From Symsagittifera roscoffensis (Eukaryota > Xenacoelomorpha > Acoela > Convolutidae): a stretch of DNA of 64,000 nt. Where the stretch lies: positions 48,279,467-48,343,466 of the forward strand of contig NC_087070.1 in the NCBI RefSeq assembly GCF_963678635.1, written 5' to 3'. Positions 11,601-23,100 of this stretch are shown one piece after another. The first letter of the stretch is position 1. Each line of letters begins with the position of its first letter. The position numbers and the translations under genes were made by a program. The notes under the pieces are model-generated. The model was not told where the DNA came from, did not search any database, and saw only the letters and a list, made by a program, of their open reading frames with translations.

Positions 11601-12960
11601 GGGTCGCAGCGGCGCCGATGATTTCGCTAATGCCGGTAGATACTTATGCAAACTGTGGATTGACCCCATGAACGATTTTAATTGCGACAAGGTCCGTGGC
11701 GGCGTTAGCGCCTCTATTGGTTCTGTTTTCCTAACCAATGGAGTGATTCCAGTCGAGGTTATTTTATGGCCTAGCCATTCGCATTCTCGTTGGGCGAATT
11801 TATATTTTGTCAATTTTAAGGACATATTTTCACGATCCAGTTTCTTTAAAATTTTCTCAACCGTCGCTATGTGGTCTATCGCCGTTCGCTTGGTTACGAC
11901 CAAAATATCATCGATGAACGCGTGCGCCTGCGGGTATTCGGCAAGTATACAGTCCATTGCGCGTTGGAATTCCGCGGGCATTGTGGTGAGACCATAGAAT
12001 CCGGTCTTGAACCGGTACGTACCCGTCGAGTGGCCTCCGATAAGAGAGAAATTGCACTGTACGCTCGTTTCAGCGTTTAGTGGCAGTTGGCCATACGCGT
12101 ATGTTAAATCCATTGTTGTGAAGTATATGTCTCCCTGTTTTTTTTTCACTAATCGTTTGCCCAACCGTGTCCATTAGTTCCTCGATATTCGGCATTTGAT
12201 ATTTATTCTTATGCACTTGTTTATTTAGTTCTCTCGACTCGAGTGCCAATTTCACGGACCCATCCTTTCTTACTGTTATTATTATTGGGGACACAAAATA
12301 TTTGTCCGAGCATTCTGTTAGTTTTTCAATATGACCCTGTTGCAATAATTTTTCAATTTCAGCATCCACTTTTTCTTGTAACGAAATCGGAACTCGACGC
12401 CCCTTCTGTTGCACTGGGGTGAGGTTTTCAAAAAATTCTGCTTGTACTTTGTAGTTTCTTATTTTTCCCACCCTGCTAAAAAGGTTTGAAAACTGCTTAC
12501 TGAAATAGGTTTGCCATGAATCCAACTCCCCCTCCGGTTCCAGTGCGTCCTGACTGCTTTCTTCAACGGACATTATGTGTTTCCCTGGTGATTGTTGCAC
12601 CAACTGGAGTCCTAACTGGGGCATCAGATCTCTTCCAATTATTGATGGTCGGTTCCCTCCGATTACTTTTATCCTTGCATGTATCATCCAGCCGTTTGTT
12701 TGAATTGTTACTGCCATTGTTCCAATCATCTGTAGTGGATTGTTTCCATAATCCCGAAAAGCATTATCCTCCTCCGTAAGGTTATCCAATTTCACTCCTG
12801 ACGTTCCCAAAGTCTTCCGCAATTCTCCAATAGTGAAAATCGAAATTGGAGACCCGCTATCGATCCACACTCGAGTGGGTTTCTCGTTGACTTTAATCGG
12901 CAATTGTGCCCCAGCAACTTTCAATTCTGTGACTCTTTTTCGTTTGATCGCCATGACCAT
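8662..12960 (-). CDS. Pol region of Ty3/Gypsy copy A (fossil)
   Basis: The domain order is protease (IDSGSPISIF, the D-S/T-G active site), reverse transcriptase (FIDDILVV catalytic box; YFTTMDLTYAYGQLPL), RNase H (DYLSRHP follows the domain), zinc-binding integrase N-domain (CPECTAAGK), integrase core (VDRFSRWPSA, HIDQGTSF, and the third acidic residue in CVERT), and a long Lys/Ser-rich tail. This PR-RT-RH-IN order is diagnostic of Ty3/Gypsy. The region is broken in a few places, so it is a fossil and not a working polyprotein. Large antisense open frames across it are shadows. Confidence 0.85.
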
Positions 12961-13484
12961 TTAGTCCCCGTCTGAGCTGCTCGAGTCCCACGAGTGCACC
13001 ACTGGATTCTTATTGACCCATCCAATGGAACTTGCATGTTGTGACGCTTCTTCTTCCGCCGAGTTTTCCAGATGACCATCGTCGACATTCTCCCGTATCA
13101 TTCCTACGGCTCCCTGTCCCCGCTGGTTTCCACGCTTCCCCCTACAGGTACGTTCGAAATGGCCAATTTTGTGGCAAAAATTGCATGTAACGCCTTTAGC
13201 GGGACATCTGTCCAAGTGTTCCCTGGTGAAATTTTGTTGATCGCAGTTATAGCATCTATTGTTGTTGGGAAAGGTTCTACCTCGATTCGATCCTCGCCCT
13301 TGGTAAGGGCCCCGGTAAGGGGACCCTTTGGTTGGTGAGAGGGTCGAATCCCTGAGGAGAAGGAGCGTCCACCCCCCCCCTTCCCCACACCTTCTAATCA
13401 GATCATTTTATCCTTGACGCTGAGATTTTTTCTTGCTTTTCGAGAGCTGGATTTCCTTCTTGAAAAACTGAAACTAAGACTCAC

Positions 13485-13573
13485 TCTTGCGTTTTCGAAC
13501 TGGTAGAAATCGTCGGAAGAGCACTCGCTTCTGTCAAAGGAACAGGACCTGATGAAATTGTCCTTGTCAGCGC
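13485..13573 (-). CDS. DEG/ENaC channel, exon 6, duplicate copy B
   Basis: It encodes the same 89-base exon as 7647-7735, with an intact acceptor and a donor AAGA|GTGAGT. I see one base difference from copy A inside the exon, and it is synonymous (in a Ser codon of SCSFD). This segment has no companion exon 7. If the transcript spliced this copy in as well, the frame would shift by two bases, so it is probably skipped or harmful. It is an exon duplicate and not a separate gene. Confidence 0.8.
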
Positions 13574-13943
13574 CTGTGTAAAATATAATTAAATTTTCGG
13601 TCGGCTCTTTTCCAAGCCCCCTTTTTTGATTATCTCTGAAATTTTGTTCAAGAAAGCCTATTTAAAATGACTTTTGAAGTTTTTAACTGCTATAAAACGC
13701 GTCAGCGTGAAGAAGCGAACAATTTTTGTACAAAATACACCACTGCATACAAATTGCCGTATGAAAAATTACTAATTTTTAAAAAAATTTATGATGCATT
13801 TTTACGAGGGATGAGATACTGGAAAAAAGCTTTTCTTTGAGATACTTTTCTTTCTTCTGAATTAAAAAATCAGGAAATTTTCTAGCATGTTCAAATCAGA
13901 AAATACAAGCAGCAGTTTTTGAACGCAATCCCCTGATTACATA

Positions 13944-14158
13944 TGTCAAGGAGGTAAAACGATCGTCGTCTAATTGTTAATTCCGATAGAAGAGATAGTC
14001 AACTTAATCTTACAAAGTTAGCATAGAGAGTGGTTAGAGACAATATCCAAGGGTGACAGACTGTTCCAAGGACAAACACCTGCTAATCAATTAGTCTAGC
14101 ACCGAGAGTGAACATTTGATTGACAGCTTCCGAATGAACTAATTTACTCTATACAACA
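13944..14158 (-). repeat. 3' LTR of Ty3/Gypsy copy B
   Basis: It is 215 bases with the same TG...CA ends as the other copies, preceded by CATA at 13940-13943. The shared CATA flank in A, B and C shows that the three copies descend from one insertion followed by DNA duplication. Confidence 0.85.
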
Positions 14159-14499
14159 CTTCCCCTTCGATAATGAAAATTTAGTTAAATAGAATGGTTT
14201 CACATGTTGACTTTAAATGACTGAAATGATTGATCATAGATGGTTGACATACAATTTAGACTTTTATACTAACAAATTTTCATCAACTAAAAGATCACTG
14301 AGCAGTGATACCAATTGAGTTTTTAGTCACTAATGACCCACCCTCTCCCTGGGTTAGAACAGTTTAACGAAAGTTTTCTAGATTTTATCGGTCACTTGTT
14401 CCCTTCCTTGTTTTGATTGATGAAGTCAATCATTACGCCCCCCATCTTGGTGACCGCAGTTCTTTTGCGCCCGCTTCTTCTAGACGTCGTGGATGAGGT

Positions 14500-17400
14500 C
14501 TAGTCCTGGCTATCCCCTTGGCTGCTGTATGAGACCAGCCTGGCTTTCTTCGATGCAGCTCCCTTTTTCTTACTGGTAATACTAGATTTCGACTGGTTCC
14601 CTGGATTGGACGTCCCTTGCTCCCTTGGATTTTGATGATCCAACTCACCGCCATGTGCCGGAATGGTGTCCTGGTCACTCCCAACATCGACCTCTGTTAG
14701 TGCTGTTGCTGAACGTTCTATAGGTGCATCAGGGGTGGTAGTTACTGTCTACTTAGCCCGTTTTACCGAAATAATCGGCAAATCTTCGCTGTCTTCAGAT
14801 TCCGAACCAGTATCTTCGAATCGGCGCCTGGTTTTTTCCTGTTTGTTTTCGGCAAGTCGTTGTTCATATCGTGTCTTAACTTCGCGCGGAGTCGGCGGTG
14901 GTAATATTATTTGGCTTGCTCGCTTTTCCACTTCACTCGATGGTACCGGTAAAACGGATTTTGTTGCAACTTTCGACTTCTTTGGTTTGGGCTTCGTGGC
15001 CACTCCCGATTTCCTAAGCACAACCCCATTATCTAACGTTAGTGTATGTGTACTTTCGGATCTTATTTTAGAGTGAATTTGTCTATACCTTTTTAGGTTT
15101 CTGTTCCCAGTTCGCTGGAACAACAATCCAGATGGTCCCGGTTGTCCATTGGAGTTCGCACTCCTAAGTATCGACGGTTCGTCGTTTTGATTCCCGGATT
15201 GGTCCACTGTAAGTCGTCGTGTGTGTGTCCTGTTTTTGATATCGTAGGCGAGATCCGATCTTACACTCCAGTTTGTATCGGCTGGGCGGGGCATGTCTTG
15301 CACATTTGGATCGGCGGCATCTAAACAAGCATTTTTTGTTGTTATAACCCGTGACCAATCCAGATTTTGCAGCGATGGCTTCTTAGTAAGATTCCGTAAA
15401 ACTGTGTTCGCTTCTCTACCATGATGGGCTTCAAAAAGCAAAAAGTTTTTTGAGAATCTGAGAGCACCAAGGGCCCGTTCGACCATTTTCTCCAAGGGTT
15501 CGGGATTCTTTTCATGAGCGAAGGTAAGGATAGAATTCTTAAGACTGCCAATGGTACGCTCGACGCACCCGGTTGCTCGATGGTCGTTTACTGGTGATTT
15601 AATGATTTCAATGCCCTCCCCATTACAAAAAGCTTTAATCGCGTTTGACATGAAACTAGTTCCCTGATCAATGTGAATTTTCCGTGGCACCCCGTGGTTT
15701 GTTATATAGCTCTTCAAGAATTTCAATTTTTTGTCTGACCGATTATTTTCACATACCATTGCCGATGGCCAACGAGAAAACCGGTCGACTGCCACTAGTA
15801 CATATTTTTGGGATTCATTTAAATAATTGATGGGGCCCCAAAAATCTAATTGGATTGATTCGTTTGGTTCTTTTGGTTCCGGTACAGTTCCAAGTTGATT
15901 TTTTTTATTATCGTTTTTAAGTTTTTACCAGCTGCGGTACATTCGGGACACCCTTCGGCAATGGAAGCTATTGAGCGGTAAATGTAAGGGTACCCGACAT
16001 CTTTTGCGGCATCGAACATATTTGATTTTCCGTGGTGGTACGCATGGATTCGGTTATTAATTGCTGATTGATGGTTAATTGGAATTACTAATTTCTCACC
16101 CATCCAAACCACGTTTTCCTTTACCGAGAAGTCATTGGCAAATTGGGCGTAATAGCGGTTCATTTCAGTAATTTTTTCATGGATTTCAGGATCCTTTGTA
16201 ACAATGAGATCGCGAATAGCGCTCAGCTGGGGGTCAGATACATAATTCGATTCTATGAATTTTAAATTAAACAGATCAGGTAATGAAGTAGCTTTGTTAA
16301 CAATTTTGCAATTCCGAGGGATAATTGACATACATACAAGGTTCGGGTCCACTGGTGGTATTATTTCTCCTTTGAATGCCGAGGGTAACGAGAGAGTTGT
16401 GTTAGTGCGTATCGATCTTGTTTCTTTGGTAACGGCCTCTAGTGATACATTTGGGGGCAATTCTTCAATTTCGTCGCTACTACTATTCAGACTTGGGTGT
16501 TGTTTAAGGAATTTCTGCCATTTGCGCATGCTTTGGTCCATGTTGCTATCTGATTTTGACAATTGAGGGCTGGATTTAAAAATTTTTGGAATTTGAGCGT
16601 TGGGTTTAGAGAATTTTGAACAACTTTGTTCTGATTGAATAATAGCCCCAACTAATCCAGTGCGTATTTCGCGTAGCCGTCGGCTCAAATTACGTGTTTG
16701 AATCTGATTGGTTGATATTCGCTTGCATGTTTTTCCGCCCTCTACCGAGTCATTTTGTGACGAAACTTCCAGTCTATTTATAGAATGCTTATTATCCGCT
16801 GTACTACAAGTTGGTCCCTTGGATGTATTGTGTCCCTTGGATGTATTAAAGCCAAGAGCGGTGCGAATTAGGTTGATCTTTGCCACCGTAAACATATTAT
16901 CATACGTACTAATTGGCGTTGCTTCTCTACTTGGATGACGTGATAAGTAGTCCGCCAAACCAATTTTAGCCCCTGGTTTATGTTCAATTTGGAAATCAAA
17001 GGGGATTAGTCGATCTAACCAGCGCGTTTAACGACTAAACATTGTTTTATTTTTCTTGTTATTACCATTCAAAACGGATATTAGGGCCTTATGATCGGTA
17101 ACGATCAAAAAACTTCGGCCCAGGATGTAATTTCTAAAATAGTCAGCCCCCCACACAACTGCCAACATTTCCAATTCGTTTGTTGAATGTTTCTTCTCCG
17201 CTTCGTTAAGATATCGCGACGCAAACGAAATGGGGCGCCATCATTCTGGTCCTAACTGTTCCAACACTGCGCCGAGCCCGTTATGGCTTGCATCGCACAC
17301 TATACGAATGTCTTTGTGGATATCAAAGTGTCGTAATTCAACAAAATTAGAAACTTGTTCCTTAAGATTTTCGAACGCGTTCTGGCATTCAGGTGTCCAA

Positions 17401-18545
17401 ATGTATTCATTATTTTTGCTTAGTAGGGGTCGCAGCGGCGCCGATGATTTCGCTAATGCCGGTAGATACTTATGCAAACTGTGGATTGACCCCATGAACG
17501 ATTTTAATTGCGACAAGGTCCGTGGCGGCGTTAGCGCCTCTATTGGTTCTGTTTTCCTAACCAATGGAGTGATTCCAGTCGAGGTTATTTTATGGCCTAG
17601 CCATTCGCATTCTCGTTGGGCGAATTTATATTTTGTCAATTTTAAGAACATATTTTCACGATCCAGTTTCTTTAAAATTTTCTCAACCGTCGCTATGTGG
17701 TCTATCGCCGTTCGCTTGGTTACGACCAAAATATCATCGATGAACGCGTGCGCCTGCGGGTATTCGGCAAGTATACAGTCCATTGCGCGTTGGAATTCCG
17801 CGGGCATTGTGGTGAGACCATAGAATCCGGTCTTGAACCGGTACGTACCCGTCGAGTGGCCTCCGATAAGAGAGAAATTGCACTGTACGCTCGTTTCAGC
17901 GTTTAGTGGCAGTTGGCCATACGCGTATGTTAAATCCATTGTTGTGAAGTATATGTCTCCCTGTTTTTTTTTCACTAATCGTTTGCCCAACCGTGTCCAT
18001 TAGTTCCTCGATATTCGGCATTTGATATTTATTCTTATGCACTTGTTTATTTAGTTCTCTCGACTCGAGTGCCAATTTCACGGACCCATCCTTTCTTACT
18101 GTTATTATTATTGGGGACACAAAATATTTGTCCGAGCATTCTGTTAGTTTTTCAATATGACCCTGTTGCAATAATTTTTCAATTTCAGTATCCACTTTTT
18201 CTTGTAACGAAATCGGAACTCGACGCCCCTTCTGTTGCACTGGGGTGCGGTTTTCAAAAAAGTCTGCTTGTACTTTGTAGTTTCTTATTTTTCCCACCCT
18301 GCTAAAAAGGTTTGAAAACTGCTTACTGAAATAGGTTTGCCATGAATCCAACTCCCCCTCCGGTTCCAGTGCGTCCTGACTGCTTTCTTCAACGGACATT
18401 ATGTGTTTCCCTGGTGATTGTTGCACCAACTGGAGTCCTAACTGGGGCATCAGATCTCTTCCAATTATTGATGGTCGGTTCCCTCCGATTACTTTTATCC
18501 ATGCATGTATCATCCAGCCGTTTGTTTGAATTGTTACTGCCATTG
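14500..18545 (-). CDS. Pol region of Ty3/Gypsy copy B (fossil, partial)
   Basis: The same domains as copy A are visible: reverse transcriptase with FIDDILVV, RNase H, integrase zinc site CPECTAAGK, integrase core VDRFSRWPSA and HIDQGTSF, and the basic tail. The protease end is cut off at the junction with channel exon 7. It is broken in several places. Confidence 0.8.
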
Positions 18546-18546
18546 T

Positions 18547-18750
18547 GAGATCTGGTTCTATAGACGGAGAATGAATCACCACTTTCGCGCCCGTTTTGTG
18601 ACCCAGAATACCTAAGTAGTCCTCCGAGTCCACGAATAGCGTCAGTTTCAGTCCAAAGTCGGATCCAGTTCGCCCTGTGCGGCGAATGTTTGACTCGTTG
18701 AAATTGTCCTCCTCGTCAATTGGGGCGTTGAAAGTGAAACAATTTCCATA
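18547..18750 (-). pseudogene. DEG/ENaC channel exon 7, truncated duplicate
   Basis: It is base-for-base the same as the first 204 bases of exon 7A (7039-7242) by eye, starting after TTTTAG with YGNCFTFNAP. It then runs straight into retrotransposon protease sequence. The last 28 bases of the exon and its donor site are lost, so it cannot splice as a normal exon 7. It is a host-exon fragment made by the segmental duplication. Confidence 0.88.
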
Positions 18751-18839
18751 CTAAAACAAGACCAGATGGCTTTTTTTATGCAATAGGCATAGGAAATTTC
18801 AAAGACTGTCACAATCTGAGTTTTTTTGAAAGTACAATT

Positions 18840-19065
18840 ACAAAATACTTTTTTTAACTTTCACCAAAACATCGCGCATTTTCGGCCCGCGCTTTCCCTT
18901 CACAATTAGTATATATTGGCACCAAAGACACCTTTAGAAAAATTTTAGGGTTTGTCGGCCGAAAAATGATATCAAAAAATAATACCAAAGGGGGACCCTT
19001 TGGTTGGTGAGAGGGTCGAATCCCTGAGGAGAAGAAGCGTCCACCCCCCCTTCCCCACACCTTCT
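18840..19065 (+). mobile_element. hAT-type short element, truncated, duplicated copy
   Basis: It is the segment C counterpart of 7320-7560, with the same TTAGTATATATTGGCACC and GGGGACCCTTTGG segments and without family termini. It arose by segmental duplication, not by a separate insertion. Confidence 0.6.
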
Positions 19066-19154
19066 AATCAGATCATTTTATCCTTGACGCCGAGATTTTT
19101 TCTTGCTTTTCGGGAGCTGGATTTCCTTCTTGAAAAACTCAAACTAAGACTTAC

Positions 19155-19243
19155 TCTTGCGTTTTCGAACTGGTAGAAATCGTCGGAAGAGCACTCGCTT
19201 CTGTCAAAAGAACAGGACCTGATGAAATTGTCCTTGTCAGCGC
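19155..19243 (-). CDS. DEG/ENaC channel, exon 6, duplicate copy C
   Basis: By eye it is identical to the 89-base exon at 7647-7735, with an acceptor and the donor AAGA|GTAAGT. It is the copy nearest to exon 5 (26075-26189) in transcript order, but its partner exon 7 at 18547-18750 is truncated. A transcript that used this copy would have to skip to exon 7A, 12 kb further on, and omit 6A and 6B. That would still keep frame, because the three exon 6 copies are interchangeable. Confidence 0.82.
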
Positions 19244-19613
19244 CTGTGTAAAATATAATTAAATTTTCGGTCGGCTCTTTTCCAATCCCCCTTTTTTGAT
19301 TATCTCTGAATTTTTGTTCAAGAAAGCCTATTTAAAATGACTTTTGAAGTTTTTAACTGCTATAAAACGCGTCAGCGTGAAGAAGCGAACAATTTTTGTA
19401 CAAAATACACCACTGCATACAAATTGCCGTATGAAAAATTACTAATTTTTAAAAAAATTTATGATGCATTTTTACGAGGGATGAGATACTGGAAAAAAGC
19501 TTTTCTTTGAGATACTTTTCTTTCTTCTGAATTAAAAAATCAGGAAATTTTCTAGCATATTCAAATCAGAAAATACAAGCAGCAGTTTTTGAACGCAATC
19601 CCCTGATTACATA

Positions 19614-19828
19614 GGTCAAGGAGGTAAAACGATCGTCGTCTAATTGTTAATTCCGATAGAAGAGATAGTCAACTTAATCTTACAAAGTTAGCATAGAGAG
19701 TGGTTAGAGACAATATCCAAGGGTGACAGACTGTTCCAAGGACAAACACCTGGTAATCAATTAGTCTAGCACCGAGAGTGAACATTTGATTGACAGCTTC
19801 CGAATGAACTAATTTACTCTATACAACA
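19614..19828 (-). repeat. 3' LTR of Ty3/Gypsy copy C
   Basis: 215 bases, preceded by the CATA target duplication at 19610-19613. It matches the 5' LTR at 25588-25803 with few differences. Confidence 0.88.
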
Positions 19829-20169
19829 CTTCCCCTTCGATAATGAAAATTTAGTGAAATAGAATGGTTTCACATGTTGACTTTAAATGACTGAAATGAT
19901 TGATCATAGATGGTTGACATACAATTTAGACTTTTATACTAACAAATTTTCATCAACTAAAAGATCACTGAGCAGTGATACCAATTGAGTTTTTAGTCAC
20001 TAATGACCCACCCTCTCCCTGGGTTAGAACAGTTTAACGAAAGTTTTCTAGATTTTATCGGTCACTTGTTCCCTTCCTTGTTTTGATTGATGAAGTCAAT
20101 CATTACGCCCCCCATCTTGGTGACCGCAGTTCTTTTGCGCCCGCTTCTTCTAGACGTCGTGGATGAGGT

Positions 20170-23100
20170 CTAGTCCTGGCTATCCCCTTGGCTGCTGTAT
20201 GAGACCAGCCTGGCTTTCTTCGATGCGGCTCCCTTTTTCTTACTGGTAATACTAGATTTCGACTGGTTCCCTGGATTGGACGTCCCTTGCTCCCTTGGAT
20301 TTTGATGATCCAACTCACCGCCATGTGCCGGAATGGTGTCCTGGTCACTCCCAACATCGACCTCTGTTAGTGCTGTTGCTGAACGTTCTATAGGTGCATC
20401 AGGGGTGGTAGTTACTGTCTGCTTAGCCCGTTTTACCGAGATAATCGGCAAATCTTCGCTGTCTTCAGATTCCGAACCAGTATCTTCGAATCGGCGCCTG
20501 GTTTTTTCCTGTTTGTTTTCGGCAAGTCGTTGTTCATATCGTGTCTTAACTTCGCGCGGAGTCGGCGGTGGTAATATTATTTGGCTTGCTCGCTTTTCCA
20601 CTTCACTCGATGGTACCGGTAAAACGGATTTTGTTGCAACTTTCGACTTCTTTGGTTTGGGCTTCGTGGCCACTCCCGATTTCCTAAGCACAACCCCATT
20701 ATCTAACGTTAGTGTATGTGTACTTTCGGATCTTATTTTAGAGTGAATTTGTCTATACCTTTTTAGGTTTCTGTTCCCAGTTCGCTGGAACAACAATCCA
20801 GATGGTCCCGGTTGTCCATTGGAGTTCGCACTCCTAAGTATCGACGGTTCGTCGTTTTGATTCCCGGATTGGTCCACTGTAAGTCGTCGTGTGTGTGTCC
20901 TGTTTTTGATATCGTAGGCGAGATCCGATCTTACACTCCAGTTTGTATCGGCTGGGCGGGGCATGTCTTGCACATTTGGATCGGCGGCATCTAAACAAGC
21001 ATTTTTTGTTGTTATAACCCGTGACCAATCCAGATTTTGCAGCGATGGCTTCTTAGTAAGATTCCGTAAAACTGTGTTCGCTTCTCTACCATGATGGGCT
21101 TCAAAAAGCGAAATTTTAAGTGTCGAGTTTTTTGAGAATCTGAGAGCACCAAGGGCCCGTTCGACCATTTTCTCCAAGGGTTCGGGATTCTTTTCATGAG
21201 CGAAGGTAAGGATAGAATTCTTAAGACTGCCAATGGTACGCTCGACGCACCCGGTTGCTCGATGGTCGTTTACTGGTGATTTAATGATTTCAATGCCCTC
21301 CCCATTGCAAAAAGCTTTAATCGCGTTTGACATGAAACTATTTCCCTGATCAATGTGAATTTTCCGTGGCACCCCGTGGTTTGTTATATAGCTCTTCAAG
21401 AATTTCGATATTTTGTCCGACCGATTATTTTCACATACCATTGCCGATGGCCAACGAGAAAACCGGTCGACTGCCACTAGTACATAATTTTGGGATTCAT
21501 TTAAATAATTGATGGGGCCCCAAAAATCTAATTGGATTGATTCGTTTGGTTCTTTTGGTTCCGGTACAGTTCCAAGTTGATTTTTTTTTTATTATCGTTT
21601 TTAAGTTTTTACCAGCTGCGGTACATTCGGGACACCCTTCGGCAATGGAAGCTATTGAGCGGTAAATGTAAGGGTACCCGACATCTTTTGCGGCATCGAA
21701 CATATTTGATTTTCCGTGGTGGTACGCATGGATTCGGTTATTAATTGCTGATTGATGGTTAATTGGAATTACTAATTTCTCATCCATCCAAACCACGTTT
21801 TCCTTTACCGAGAAGTCATTGGCAAATTGGGCGTAATAGCGGTTCATTTCAGTAATTTTTTCATGGATTTCAGGATCCTTTGTAACAATGAGATCGCGAA
21901 TAGCGCTCAGCTGGGGGTCAGATACATAATTCGATTCTATGAATTTTAAATTAAACAGATCAGGTAATGAAGTAGCTTTGTTAACAATTTTGCAATTCCG
22001 AGGGATAATTGACATACATACAAGGTTCGGGTCCACTGGTGGTATTGTTTCTCCTTTGAATGCCGAGGGTAACGAGAGAGTTGTGTTAGTGCGTATCGAT
22101 CTTGTTTCTTTGGTAACGGCCTCTAGTGATACATTTGGGGGCAATTCTTCAATTTCGTCGCTACTACTATTCAGACTTGGGTGTTGTTTAAGGAATTTCT
22201 GCCATTTGCGCATGCTTTGGTCCATGTTGCTATCTGATTTTGACAATTGAGGGCTGGATTTAAAAATTTTTGGAATTTGAGCGTTGGATTTAGAGAATTT
22301 TGAACAACTTTGTTCTGATTGAATAATAGCCCCAACTAATCCAGTGCGTATTTCGCGTAGCCGTCGGCTCAAATTACGTGTTTGAATCTGATTGGTTGAT
22401 ATTCGCTTGCATGTTTTTCCGCCCTCTACCGAGTCATTTTGTGACGAAACTTCCAGTCTATTTATAGAATGCTTATTATCCGCTGTACTACAAGTTGGTC
22501 CCTTGGATGTATTGTGTCCCTTGGATGTATTAAAGCCAAGAGCGGTGCGAATTAGGTTGATCTTTGCCACCGTAAACATATTATCATACGTACTAATTGG
22601 CGTTGCTTCTCTACTTGGATGACGTGATAAGTAGTCCGCCAAACCAATTTTAGCCCCTGGTTTATGTTCAATTTGGAAATCAAAGGGGATAAGTCGATCT
22701 AACCAGCGCGTTTAACGACTAAACATTGTTTTATTTTTCTTGTTATTACCATTCAAAACGGATATTAGGGCCTTATGATCGGTAACGATCAAAAAACTTC
22801 GGCCCAGGATGTAATTTCTAAAGTATTCAGCCCCCCACACAACTGCCAACATTTCCAATTCGTTTGTTGAATATTTCTTTTCCGCTTCGTTAAGATATCG
22901 CGACGCAAACGAAATGGGGCGCCATCCTTATGGTCCTAACTGTTCCAACACTGCGCCGAGCCCGTTATGGCTTGCATCGTACACTATACGAATGTCTTTG
23001 TGGATATCAAAGTGTCGTAATTCAACAATATTAGAAACTTGTTTCTTAAGATTTTCGAACGCGTTCTGGCATTCAGGTGTCCAAATGTATTCATTATTTT

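Larger units (their letters stand above)
7485..13320. repeat. Segmental tandem duplication, segment A (left)
   Basis: This segment holds the hAT fragment, exon 6, the flanking intron, an LTR and most of a Ty3/Gypsy element. It is followed directly by segment B, which restarts at the same GGGGACCC point: 7485 corresponds to 13321, an offset of about 5.84 kb. Identity is very high by eye, with single substitutions and homopolymer changes only. Junction A/B lies at GGCCCCGGTAAGG|GGACCC, where a short copy of the adjacent GGTAAGG appears as filler. Confidence 0.85.
8106..13320 (-). mobile_element. Ty3/Gypsy LTR retrotransposon, copy A, 5' part missing
   Basis: This is a broken fossil on the minus strand. 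From its 3' side it holds an LTR (8106-8320), a purine-rich tract, a 3' untranslated stretch, integrase with a long basic tail (about 8.66-10.2 kb), RNase H (about 11.1-11.5 kb), reverse transcriptase (about 11.5-12.5 kb), protease (about 12.6-12.95 kb) and the gag zinc knuckle (about 12.96-13.2 kb). The rest of gag and the 5' LTR are absent because the segment ends at the duplication breakpoint. The coding region carries a few breaks. Near identity to copies B and C points to a recent origin by DNA duplication rather than separate insertion. Confidence 0.88.
13321..18545. repeat. Segmental tandem duplication, segment B (middle)
   Basis: It starts at the GGGGACCC point of the hAT fragment (equivalent to 7485) and runs through exon 6B, an LTR and the retrotransposon. 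It ends inside the element's protease region, where it joins channel exon 7 sequence at 18545/18546. Exon 7 is therefore absent from this segment. The differences from segments A and C are few. Confidence 0.85.
13944..18545 (-). mobile_element. Ty3/Gypsy LTR retrotransposon, copy B, 5' part missing
   Basis: This is a broken fossil. It holds a 3' LTR (13944-14158), an untranslated stretch, integrase and tail (about 14.5-16.0 kb), RNase H (about 16.95-17.3 kb), reverse transcriptase (about 17.3-18.3 kb) and part of protease, where it stops at the duplication breakpoint. Gag and the 5' LTR are missing. Several breaks are present. It is very similar to copies A and C. Confidence 0.87.

Noticed and set aside
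11404-11997. 197-residue plus-strand frame, repeated at 17230 and 22914
   Set aside because: Antisense shadow of the reverse transcriptase and RNase H coding region.
18546-18633. Apparent fusion of channel sequence (DSEDYLGILGHKTGAKVVIH) to retrotransposon protease in one frame
   Set aside because: It is a by-product of the duplication junction and not a designed gene fusion. There is no sign of selection on it.
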